Source of the DNA: Aulostomus chinensis
Lineage: Eukaryota; Chordata; Actinopteri; Syngnathiformes; Aulostomidae
Direction of reading: 5' to 3'
Assembly: GCA_037954235.1 (NCBI GenBank)
Contig: JBBMOA010000019.1
Span: 17,547,805-17,611,804 of the forward strand
Length of the DNA stretch: 64,000 nt
Of the stretch, positions 39,091 to 51,900 are shown in pieces; the stretch's first letter is position 1, and every line of letters begins with the position of its first letter. The position numbers and the translations under genes are program-made. The notes below the pieces were generated by a model, which was not told the origin of the DNA, did no database searches, and was given only the letters and a program-made list of their open reading frames with translations.

Positions 39091-42000
39091 AAATGTATGA
39101 ATGCATTTATGGTTAGAGATGCATTTCGCACCATTTCTCTTTAACGGTGCATTATCATTAATTCCTATTTGACTCTATAAAGTCATTAAGTGCACTTGAC
39201 ATGCTGTGAAATGTCCTCAACATGAGTGAAACATAATAACCTTTACCACTGCAGACTTTTAAAGACAATTTTTTACTCAAGACAATTAAGGCACGAGTCT
39301 ACATCAATGCGGCTGATTATGTTCCTGACATATTCTTCATTTGAAAAGATATAACCTTTTTACTGATTTGCATTTGGAATCCACATTAGAATGAAAACTT
39401 CACTTGTAACTTCAAATGTCTTTGTGATAACATTTCAATGCAACTTTTAGAAGCGCATTGTCTTTTTCTCATTTCCTTCGACTGCCCGCTTCACAAAATA
39501 AACTGTTTTGGCTTTTAGCCAGACGTGGCTTCACTTGCCAGAGTGAGCACAGGAAAAGTCTGGCTTCTCTCTTCATGCTCTACCTCCTAAGGGTCCTGAT
39601 GAAGTTACCAGACTGCTCTCACATCAGAGAGGTGGAGCGCTCACTGACGGGAGTACTGCAATTACAAGTCTGGAGTGCAGTACCAGCACCAGCATTACCT
39701 CCAGTGGTTTTGTGTTGGTCACCCTGATCAATAAAGGGATTAACTCAAAGACTGCTGTCCAACATATTTCTATTTCCTCTTTTTTATCTTTTCTCCGATA
39801 GATTATCCCCATATGTTGTAGGTAATTTAAATTCGGAAAGATCAGGAAATATGGAAATCACTGGAACTATCTGATTCATGTAGTCATTGTGTATTCTCAC
39901 CAGCAAAGATCCACTATACGCCGTCACTCCCCAGCCAGAGAGAATTCCTCACCCAGAACATGCCCATGGGCCACATGATAAAGTTCATCATAACCTACCA
40001 CACAGTGAGTATCAAGAGTGAAAACCCAGCTGACAAATGTGAATATTAACAACGTTACCAGGATATCACAGAAACCTTCATTTAAATACTGACTTTTGTT
40101 TTAAGCTGCTATTTCCCTCTCCAAAGGGCTGACGCGTGTTTTATCTAAATAATGCTAAAGACCTGATCTTCGCGTACATTGATTTATGGAGTAGAAACAG
40201 ACTCTCCTTAGGGTCATACTTACTTGAGGGTTTTGTACAGCCATTTTAATTGCCAGAGCACAGAAGAAAAAAAATGTGCTAGATTCCAAGAAAGGGAAAA
40301 AAAAAAACCCTGACAAATTCTTCATGCTTGTCAGATTTGATTTTTAACTACTGTAATACAGGCAGGGGCCTGGTTCACAAAAGCAATTTGAAAGCACAGG
40401 TTGTAAAATGGTGGCAATGTCACATTTCAGCGGCTTGCAAGTAGCGATGTGGATGTTATCAGACCATTAAATGGCCACTTTCAGCTGTCATCAGGGGCAT
40501 AGAATTCTAGTTATATGGTCCCTTCACCACTCTCTGAAACTGTCCTCTCATGTATGCCCTCTAGAGGCGGTAGTAATTATGACCACATGCGAATGAGGAG
40601 TTTCACATTTTTAGCATGACTGTATCTTGTAAACTACAGCCGTCCCCTAACTCTTACCGTGTGGTAAGAGGTGGTAAACGTGACAACAGCTGTGAGCTAA
40701 CTTTACACTTAACACTTGAACCCGAGTCACAGTGTGAATGTTAACTTTAACCAAGCTTTTTTTTTTGGTGCCAGATATTGTGTCCACATATTTTTTTCCA
40801 GTGCTTGACTTCTGATTTGTGTGTAAGTAAAAAAAAAAAAATTCTTTCAGATACATCATAACATCATAAATTTTAGAAATGTTCTTTATTCATATGCTTT
40901 ATATTTGATCAGAACAATTTATCAATGAACAAAGATCAGTGGAATTTATTTTGATAGAGCAGAAAGTAAACTCAATAATACTAATAATAAGATAAACAAA
41001 CAGTAATGCTCAGTATACATGAAAATAACGTAAAAACATCAGAAATAATATTGACAGGATTACAAACCAGATTATTAAAGATGAAAATAAGAGTAAAGAG
41101 TTTAGAATCCAGATTTAGTGAGAACTCTAGACTTCATCTACATCATATATGTTTAGCTACCACATAATGAAGTGAAGCTCAGGATGGTTCAGCACTGAGG
41201 TGCTTCCATGCTTCAGATGGCTTTCAATTTAAGAGAGGGAAGTGTAGAAGACACAACAAGGGTTCCTTTAAAACAGGGGTGTCCAAACTGGTCCAGTAAG
41301 GGCCGGTGTGGCTGCAGGTTTTCATTCCACCCGAGCAAAAGCAACACCTGATTCTACTTAAATCAACTAAGCTGTGTCCACACAGCTCATTTGTTGGATC
41401 AGGTGTTGCTTTTGCTCGGTTGGAATGAAAACCTGCAGCCACACCGGCCCTTACTGGACCAGTTTGACACCCCTGCTTTAAAAGGACGTCACGATCAAGC
41501 GGTAATCCCCAAAGACAGCGAACAGACTTTTAACTCTTTGCGTTGTCTAAGATTGATCAAATTGCATCTAATTGACTTTCATTGAAACCTACAAGGAAAG
41601 GAAATAATCACCTGCAAATGTCAGCAGATGCCCCATTGGTAGGAAAAACAATACAAAAAAGCATTGAAATTTGGCATTTTCAGCATAAACAGTTAAGCCT
41701 ACCTTCCTGCTTTGAATTATCTACCACAATTCTACAAGCACCAGCTTGTCCCTCTCAGGGTCAAGTCCTTGGAGGCAGCCTCAAGCTGGGCCTCACATCT
41801 GTCTCCTCACATACCTGTGACATGCAGAGTAAAATGGCCACTGTATTTGAATACGCACCGCATACTCTGGGAATTATGGTAGGTATTTAGGTTTAGATTA
41901 AAAGAATCAAAATCACCCATTCCTGTTGTCAAAGAGCTGGTGCCTTGGCAGGGGATGAGGTGAATGTTTGAACTGGTTCTTTGTGCACAATGTTTAAATG

Positions 42001-42880
42001 CGTTACATGCAGAGTGGAATGGGGTGGGGGTGGGGGTTGGGTTGTTCAGGGGTGTCAGGCTACAGATGGCCTGCCTAGTAGGGAAATATGTTTGCCTATA
42101 CCTCAATAAGGCCCAAATTTAATTATGCCATCCTTGTCAGGAGGGTTGCCAAGTTAGCCACGACTAGCAGGATCTGGAATGTTGAAGCTGCTTGCAGAAA
42201 ACCACTCTTGTCTAGCATGATCTGGATTGCCTAAAATCCAGGACCTGCTTCTTGTGCTTGGTGTCTCCTGGGGTCTAAGGCCAAGGGTATGCCAGCATAC
42301 CTCATCACTTAAATGAGGGATTTTGTTAAAACGCAGCTTTTTGATGACCCAGACTACTCTGACAACGCTTTTGAGCTAAATCAACAACTCTCCTTTATTT
42401 TAAATGTGAAACTTTTGGCTTCATATTCTGCACCGAGACCCCTCGGATCAGAGGATCAAATGGAGTTAGGAGTTCTGAAATGTAAAGTGAAGTAAGGTCA
42501 TGAAGGAATTTTACAGTAATCCACAGAGTCTCCAACTGAATTCTGTAAGCAATGGCCAGCACTGGCGTGATGTGTTTGCTAGAAGTTCTTCTGCTGCACT
42601 ACTGCATCATTTACACAGGTAAATAATTAAATGTAGTATTAGTGGGAGGAAATGAGGGCGTGGATGAAGTTGTTCCACTGGGTTTTTTTGGGGGAGAACT
42701 GTTAAATCTTCTGCATTACTGCTGATGTGTAGCAGGACTGAATGAGGCTCGTGGGACTTCTGTCCTCCAAAGTGTTTTTTCCTCAGGCCGGCATTCTGTC
42801 TAGAACAGGCAGGATGACATGATGCTGAGCATCTTGTGTCTGTGCCTTGCATTGTATTGTTGTAGTCCAAGGGGGGTGTG

Positions 42881-42923
<43 letters not shown>

Positions 42924-45900
42924 TGGGATGACAATTTTACACACATGATCAGTAACAATACCCAGGTTTTGGTGTGTGTGTGTGTGTTACGCTGCAGAAG
43001 GTTGGGAGCCATTAACAGCTGTGAGGCAATTGTGCAGAGAATCCTGCTTGTTGCACATTTCAATGCTAACGGAGACAAACAAGTGGGAGTCGTTGCTGTA
43101 ACATAGGACACAACAGTGAATTCTCAAAAACACGATTGGGGGGAGCAAACACAATTGGTCCAAGGACTGAGCCCTGTGGGACCCCCATATGACGTTGGAG
43201 CAGTTGGAGTGAAACGTATGTATTTAGAGACATACAAGGTATATAGCCTGTATATACACTCTAGGAGGATATAGACATATATATTCATAAACATCCCTAC
43301 ATGCACACAAAATGTGATTTTAAAAGTTAGCAGTAACACAAATTATACTGTAAGAGTCAAATTAATATATGCATCAACAAAAATGTTGTCCCGAAGCTAA
43401 GTGGTATTTGGTGCTCTTTCAAAACATCTGACGTTGCCCAAAAGCCTTGGTTGTTGGCACATTGGAGTTATTTACTATTACATGAGGCAGCAACATCGCA
43501 ACCAGATACAGAGTGTGTGCGAGAGGCACAATGTTTAATATTTCATAAGAAATTTGTACTACAGTTGTAGTTCTCATGCCATCTTAGGAAATACCATATG
43601 GGCTTCAACGAAATGTTGAAATGATAAAATCTGCCCCCTAGAAATGCTTTCAAATTAATGTAAAACATGAGACAAGTATACTTTGCATATGAATATGCAA
43701 TGATAGTACAGTATACAGCATTTGTCAATTTTATATATATATACATATATATGTATAGTATATTTCATTTGGTTCAAGATCAATCAAGATGCACTTAATT
43801 AAATCTTGCAGAGATAATTTGCTTCTCAAATAAAATCTCAACTCCCAAAAAGAAACAGGTTTTATATCGCAGGGCTGGGGATGAGTTATTAAGACTCAGC
43901 CTGAGGAATAAAGCTGCTCTGTAGTGTGGTGGCCCACAGCCGATACAGGGACAGGTCTGAAAGGCTGCTGTCTCCAAGAATCCTTCAGGCTCTGAACAGG
44001 CACCTCACCACTATCACAGGTGCCGGTAGGTTATTCCTCTTAGCCGTTTCAATCACCTGCGGCAGAGCCTTCTTGCCCTGCACCATCGTCACATCATGCC
44101 AGTGATTAGTGTGTCCAGTCAGGATGTACTTTAACTGCTGATGACCTCCCTGGTGATTTGTTCGGGCAGATAATAGTGTTCACATCAAACACTAAGAGCT
44201 TTGCAAAGACCACTCTACACCTCCCATCATCCTTTTGGAGTCCCATACCCTTATGACATGGAACACCATCCACCCATCAAGTCCAACAGTCTGATCTGGA
44301 ATACTTTGATGGAACCAGGTCTCGGCGAAGATAAGGAGGCAACAGCGTTTGGCTTGTTGTTGCTGATCCAGCTTGAGTCAAACCTCCTCTGATGAATATG
44401 TCTCAGGAGAAGGAGAGGTGGTAGAACAGATCCCTGTAAGCTCCGTAATGTCAGAGCTGATCAAAGCCCTTCTCCTCCTCTTCAATCCCATCACCGACAC
44501 CAATGCCCAGTCCTGATGGTCTGGCTGGCAGAATGCTGCCTTCATTGCCTCAAGGCTTGCTGGACACAATCCCATCTCCACGCTTCCCTTCGAATGATGT
44601 TGTATTTGTCATAAGCGCCGTATGTACTTGCTCCAGTTTTGGCAAATTAAATCAACAGCAGCAAACAACAGCATATAAAATGCATGTATCTGCATAGATC
44701 GACGTCGCCCAGCAACCACCACCAGTTTCAGGGACTATTTATGAACTAGAATTGAAATCTCCAAGGGTAGCTGTGGAGCTGTGAAAGACTTTCTGTCAGT
44801 ATACCAGTTCTGACATTAATAGTAAGAAACACTCCTTTGGCACCGAGGTAAGATTGAAACAAGAACTGTTTTTGTTTCATGTGAAAAAAGAGGTAAATTA
44901 TAAGGTGAGACCTCAATTAAACTTCATTTATTTGTTGTCGGTGTCTTCCGACGGACTCAGTGGTATCACACGGTTATGATCCATGTTGGCGTTTTTATTT
45001 TAAGATCATTTTGTGATGATATTTTATCTTTTTTTTGTTGAATAATTTGACAAAATTGGAGAGTACATTATCAAAAAAACTAAAGGAAATCAGTTCAGTG
45101 GAGGCTGTCTGAACAGATATTAAATGTGTGAGCTGTAAGATTTGTGACTACTTTCATGGCTCTGCTGTATTTCAGGAACAAAGATTTGTAACCGTCTCAA
45201 TCAATCTGGAGCTAAGTTTCCATTTCCTCTCAGCTTCACAGCAGGCCCGTTGTAATTGACTTACGAACATTTGCGCCAACGTTTCTCCACGGGGTTGTAA
45301 TTCTGATATAGAGAGTATTCTAATTCTCACTGGTGGAGCAATGTCTATGATTTCCAGCTAATCGTAGTTAAAAGCAGGGGCAAGATGATCCCAGTTAACA
45401 TCAGAGGATGATGATGAATATGACAGAAACAGTTGCTGAAGGTCTAAGTGGAGTTGTCATTGTATTGCTTGCATCATTGCCTTCTTCCACCAGTGTTTAA
45501 TGAAAACACTGCGAAGATCAGAAATAGCACAGTCTCGCATAGTATTCATCCTGGCATCAGTATCCAAGGACATAACAAGATCAGGAGAATGGCCACAATG
45601 AGTGGGTGGGCTGCATAACGTAATCAAACATCCTTGGGTGAGGACTGATGCCAGGGACTCTCACAGTGTTAGCTCCCACATCAGTGCAGGCATGAACAGC
45701 AACGGCAGACGGGCGTCAGCTGGGAGGCAACAATGTGAAGCTTATGAGCTCTTCTGTGGTGTGGGTGAGTCCTCTGCCTGTCTTTTCTACTTTCAAAGTC
45801 CTGAAAGGGGCTGTTTATGCCATTGTTCCTGTGCATCTAATCACAAAATCCCACACAGTTTCTCTATAGAAAATAATCAGAGTCCAAATATCTGATAGGG

Positions 45901-48900
45901 CTGCAACTAACGACTATTTCATAGTCGACTAGTCACCGACTATTGAAACGATTAGTCAACTAATCGGATAATTATTAATTTTTTCTTAAATTTAGCATGA
46001 AGTTGATTTAATTATGTGGCAAATGATAATAAACAAGAAAGATGGGTACAATGAAAAATACATCTTTTATTGAACATACTGCAGATTCGTACAAAAATTA
46101 AATAAAAATGTCCAATCTAAAACCAATTAGGCCCAGTGTTCGGACTGCATGCATTTAATTTAAAATGCGTTTGTCAGGCACAGTCTGGCATAACGCTCAA
46201 GCTCTCTTTTAAAGCGAATACGCTTATAAAACGTACAATGTGTGTCATAAAACCGTACTGGCTTGAATGTTACTTGAATCTTACCGAGGCGAGTCAGACT
46301 CCGTTTCCTTCAACTGCCCGACGGGCTTCTTCAAATGTTCCTGCATCACCGAGGTCCTGCCATGACACGCAAGGTCTGCTTTGCAAACTTTCCAAGTAGT
46401 CTTTTCATTCGCCGTATCCAGGCTAAAGTGCTCCCAAACTTTAGAAGTTTTGGTGCGCGTACCTGATGTTGACGCCACCATTTCTCTATGTTACTGCTCA
46501 GAGAAGAGACGCTAGTGCGCATGAGCGACTCTCAGCAGAGATTATGATCAAGTGAGATGCCTCACTCTGTTGGAAAAACGCGTCTGGCGACAATAGAATT
46601 CATTATCGACTATTTATATTATAGATTTTTGTCGACAACGTCGGCTAATCGTTGCAGCCCGAATATCTGATGCACAGAATCTCCCCCTGGGCTGCACGGT
46701 GGTGCAGTGGTCAGCACTGTGGCCTCACAGCCAGAAGGTTCCAGGTTTGAGCCCCGGCTCCATCACAGGATCTTTCTGTGTGGAGTCTCCATGTTCTCCC
46801 TGTTCCTGTGTGGGTTCTCTCTGGTACTCCAGCTTCCTCCCACAGTCCAAAGACATCAAGAGGGGACGAGGCTGATTGATACTCTAAATTGACCGTAGGT
46901 GTGACTGTGAGTGTGAATGGTTGTCTGTCTCTATGTGTTGGTCCTGTGATGGACTGGTGACCTGTCCAGGGTGAACCCCGCCTCTCATCTGAAGGCTGCT
47001 GGGATAGGCTCCAGCCCCCCCCCCGTGACCCTTAACAGGATAAGAAGTAGAAAATGGATGGATGGAGGCTAACCTAGTGTATGCAGCCCCAGCGGAAGGT
47101 GATCCTTAACCACAAACTGACATCCACTCACTCAGTTGGAGCTAATGTCCACATAATGATACTGAAATATCAGTGCACAGTAGGAGGAAACCTTTGATAA
47201 ACACCTAAAAAGGGGTGGATATGGTAGCTACGGGCCGATCCAGAAGCCCAGCAGATAAAATGAGCTGACTGAGTCAGATCCACTGTGTTGTAGATCTCAT
47301 CGATTTTTGTGTGAATTAAAAAAAAAAGCCTCAAAGCATGTCAATTAATCTTTCAGTTAAATCAAAAGGTTATCTTGAACCCTGATCTAAATAATGTTTA
47401 TTATAAGGCTAATCTCTGTGTTACCAACACTAATTTAAGCCAGTGAAACACCACAGTTTATCAGCTAATGCAGTGCACACATGCTCCTTGCTAGAATGCA
47501 GCTTGTGGGTCTGAACTGGATGACCTCTCATTACAGCTCTGAAACGGCGTCAGCAGCATCATAGCCGTCTACCCACTCTTTGTTTTTATACAATCACTTT
47601 CCCTTTCCTGGCAGGCCACCTGCTGGTTCCTAACCTGGCAGGCATGTTTACTGGATTGACTCCCTCTGATGTTCGTTCACCCCATAGGGGAAAAGTCGAT
47701 CCAATGAAATATTTACAATGTAGAATGAAAAAACAAAAGTAAACAAGGTTATAAGGGCATCAGGTTTGACCAAAAAAAAGCAAAACGAAAGATTAGAAGT
47801 GGATGCACTAAATGAAAAATGAAGTAAATCCTTTTTTATTCAAAGTTAATATAGAAACTAATCACATAAAGGAATTACAATGCCACATGTTATCAATTAC
47901 TGCCTATATTTATTTTCAGTCGTGTTTCTTGGTAAAATGAATAGATTGTGGTTTTCATTTCTTCATCATTTTAGGTCCTCCATTCTGGAACCACAGGTAT
48001 CACATGCATCTCGTTGTTTTGGATGTTGTTCACGATTCTGCCTCAGAAGAAATGTTCCCCTTAAATGTTTCCTTTATTCGTTCCACGTGTTCATGCTTCA
48101 CTGAATATTTTGTAAAGAAAATATATTCTTTTTAAACAGAATGAACCTAACTCATCCATCCAACATGGACCTCATGTTTTAGTCCCACATTAGAAAGTTT
48201 AATGGACACAGTGAATTGGAATAATGGGACTTAATTCATGACTTGGTCTCCATTCAGTTCAGAATGGACGATCCTCCCCTAATGTTCAAGCTGAAAGCTA
48301 AAAGTACTTCATGACAGTGTTAAATTATTAACAGAAACAGTGTTAAATTATTAACAGAAACATCCATATCTAATGTAAATATTCATAATGTATATAAGAT
48401 TCTTGCAACCCCAATTAAAAAGGCTTCCTGTGCTCTGACCAATGCAGAGACATGTCAAAGCTAAAACTGTCCAGAGACAAGCGTGGGTCTCGCAGTAAAA
48501 AAACTGCCGGGTTCTCACATATCACATTTTTTCCTTTGCTCATGTTCTGATTGAATCTTGCTCAAGCAGTCCCCGTTAAAATAACAACTCATCTGCACCC
48601 AGCAACACAGAGCACCAGTCTGGTTTACAGCCACATGAGTGAAGCCATGTCATACGTGGCTCACTGAAGCCTGACGTACACGCACAGGCGTCAAAAGGAC
48701 AAAACGCTCATTGAGCGAGGGATTGGGCTCAATAACTTATAAGCTACAGCTACAACCTCTTCATAACCACTGAAGTATCCATTCACACGTTCACTCAGGC
48801 GAAAACAACTCTCGCATTGCAACCAGCAACTCTCAAGGAAGAAACAATCCACCAACTGAGTCACGGTAATGATTGGCATTGTTGATCCCTGAGAGACTCG

Positions 48901-51900
48901 TAATGCAATATAAGTGAGAACAGTTAGCGCATAGCGGAGCGACCTTTAATGACCTACCACTAACATCTGTATGTGCGCAATGATAATAGGGGCATTCAAA
49001 GGTACTCAGGATAGTTCTGAGAACAAACCACAATAAATGAAAAATTTAAAAAAAATGTAAAAATAGAAATATACAATAAAATATTAATGGAATTAATACA
49101 GGTGAAGTCATCATTGTTCCATCCATCCATCCATGTTCTTCTGCTCATCCTGTCAAGGGTCACAGGGGGGTGGAGCCTATCCCAGCAGCCTTCAGGTGAG
49201 AGGCGGGGTTCACCCTGGACAGGTCACCAGTCCATCACAGGACCAACACATAGAGACAGACAACCATTCACACTCACAGTCACACCTACAGTCAATTTAG
49301 AGTATCAATCAGCCTCGTCCTCTCTTGATGTCTTTGGACTGTGGGAGGAAGCTGGAGTACCAGAGAGAACCCACACAGGAACAAGGAGAACATGGAGACT
49401 CCACACAGAAAGATCCCATGCTGGAGCCGGGACTGGAACCCAGAACCTTCTTGCTGTGAGGCGACAGTGCTGACCACTGCACCACCGTGCCCCCCATCAT
49501 TGTTCCATGGCCTGCATATGTCACAGTTCCCTCCAAGGGGAGGTTATGTTGTTTCCTGTTTGTGTGTGTGATGTAATCCACGCAGTGGTTACGCGCGACA
49601 GCACACTCGTCTTATGCTCAAGTTTGTTGTGGTGGTAGATGGTAGACGTTTATATTATCGGCTGTTGGATTATACTTGGTGCAGTGTTGTCAGTTTGTTC
49701 TCTGTCCGAGTCTACCCATCCCCCGTTCCTCCATCCTTCTCTGTTCGCTTCTGTCTCCTTCTTGGTCCCCATCTGTCTGTCAATCTCTCCTTCTGTCCCC
49801 CACTTTTTCCCTGTCCCTCTCTTTTCTTCACTGTCTTTCTTCATCCCCTCTCTTTCCTGCTCTTTCACCCAACTGGTCGAGGCAGATGGCTACACCCTTA
49901 GAATCTGTGTCTGCTCTACATTTCTGCCTGTGTAAGGGAAGTTTTTCAATGGTGTCACAAATGTGCTTGCTCATGGGGGAATTGTTGGCGGGTTTAAAGT
50001 AGAGATGCACAGATTGCATTTTTCTTCACCCATTCAGATTTTTTTTTTTAGTGGGATCTGCCCTCACAGATTTTTTTTTTTTTCTAAACAGATTCTTATT
50101 TTCTTTCCAGGAACTAGACTTAATAGAATATTAAAAAAAAAAAAAAAAAACATTAAAATCAATTTCTCTTCAATGGCTTTTTTTTTTTATTTTACTTTCT
50201 GGTTCTTGGCCATTTTAACAAAATGCCTGATGAGATGAAAAGTAAAATTTCTTAATACTGTATTGATGCCAGTGTGGGAAATGATAAAGTTTACTTTTTT
50301 GACCTTCAAAGCTCCAGTTTCTCAAGTGGTTTACTGCTGGTGAACGGGGTCAACTGAGGTTAGGTCTTCCTTTTCTTCAGGTGCTCTCTCTCTCTGGACC
50401 TTAGTGGTGTCATTTTTGCAATCCATATAATGAATATAAATCCGGAGGGTTTTTTTTTTTTCTTTTGTAAAGCCAATGACAATTTTACACATTGTGGACA
50501 AATAAAGTTCTAATCCAATCTCATCTAATCTAATCTAATCTAATCCATCACCGTCAGAGTAAACAGTCATAGGACTATGCAAAGCGACTTAACCAGTCTT
50601 GGACACACTACTGAAGTGCAATAATTGCCCTGCTCAGTCAGCAGTTGTAGCAGCCTTGTCAAACTGCTTTCCCACATATAATCCAGAGTTGAACAAACTC
50701 AGCAAATTTTTTACATATTAGCAAGAAAACATTTAATATGTACCACAGACACATGGAAGCAGTTCAGGTTGAACTCCAGAAGGACAATCAGACATAAAAC
50801 GTTACGTGGGCACGTCATCACTCATTAGTCAGAATATGCTCTGTCTGCATAAAAACGGAAAAGGACAAGTCTAAATTCAATGCAGGTGAACACATTCAAT
50901 AAAATATGTTCATTTTTTTTAGAATATGGTCAATAGCAGAATTACTGTAGGCCGTGTAAATGCAGCAATAATTGGCTGCGCCTGAACTCTCTTCACTCAG
51001 TGAAATACTAAAAACCTTAGTAAGAGAGGCTGAGAGCCTATTTTTTTGGGTGAAATTCCATCTCAATGTGCACATAAAAACGTGACATGTAGTCTACAAA
51101 CAGACCACACATGACTGAAGCTGCATTCTACCCGCCACATACATGCCTGAGTTCTTGTTTCATGGGAGCGTGGAGGGAAATGTGGCTGTGTTTGAGGGAG
51201 GTTTCATGTAGAGACAAAGGAGGAGATTTGCAAGGACGGACTGATTGTATATTCTCTTGTATGTAACAAAACTGGTGGAAAAGAGCCCCGCTGTGTTACA
51301 GTGATATTTCTCCCCCTCTTCCTCAAATGTTCCACTTGGATAACACTTCAATTTCTCATCAACCACTTTTACAAACTCATCACATTTGACATTATATAAT
51401 CATGTACAGGAATCGGACGTCGTCGGCAGGTTGATGCCTTCTTCAGGTCACCTGGATGTTCAACTTTCTAGAAGCAAGACAGTGACCATGCAGCTGCTTT
51501 TACCTCTATTACAGCCATGTGTTTTTGATAGTTCAGGTTCAGCATTAACCTGCCACTGAGCGGGTGGAACTAGGGTGACGTCCCTCTGATGTCACCTCCA
51601 TTCCTGCTATTCCCTGTCTACCTGCTTGTCGACTGTTGCTATGCTGATTTTACCATGGTATGTGCAGAGGTGAAAGTAGGCCAGTACGGTGCAGACAGTA
51701 TGAGTAGAGAGGAGCTGCCCGTCTAACCTCACAATAAAAAAAAGTCAAGATCGCACCTTTAACGGGAAAACCGGTCCGCTAACGTCATAACGACACTTGA
51801 TCTCTTGAGTAGTACTGCGATACTCACAGCTCGCCAGCTTCTCTTTTATAGCTGGTCGTTGCTCTCCACTTGAAAAACTCAAAAAAAAAAAAAAAAAAAC

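Larger units (their letters stand above)
26432..39903. other. MAO-like intron 7 (13.5 kb), transposon and pseudogene rich
   Basis: No exon with a homologue is seen apart from the RANBP3 retrocopy. It holds homopolymers at 27581-27602 (C) and 29037-29049 (G), GT and AC microsatellites, and SINE pieces. The minus-strand 202-aa ORF at 32393-33001 is unrecognised and probably chance. Homeodomain-type TAATTA motifs cluster near 33190-33290. Confidence 0.7.

Noticed and set aside
43120..43205. Frame reading GPRTEPCGTP, reminiscent of repeat-derived protein fragments
   Set aside because: Only about ten residues, then a stop. I could not tie it to a named element.
43880..44640. Possible retroelement or gene fragment (minus-strand ORFs with Cys/Pro-rich stretches)
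   Set aside because: The composition looks gene-like, but no domain, no splice structure and no family could be named.
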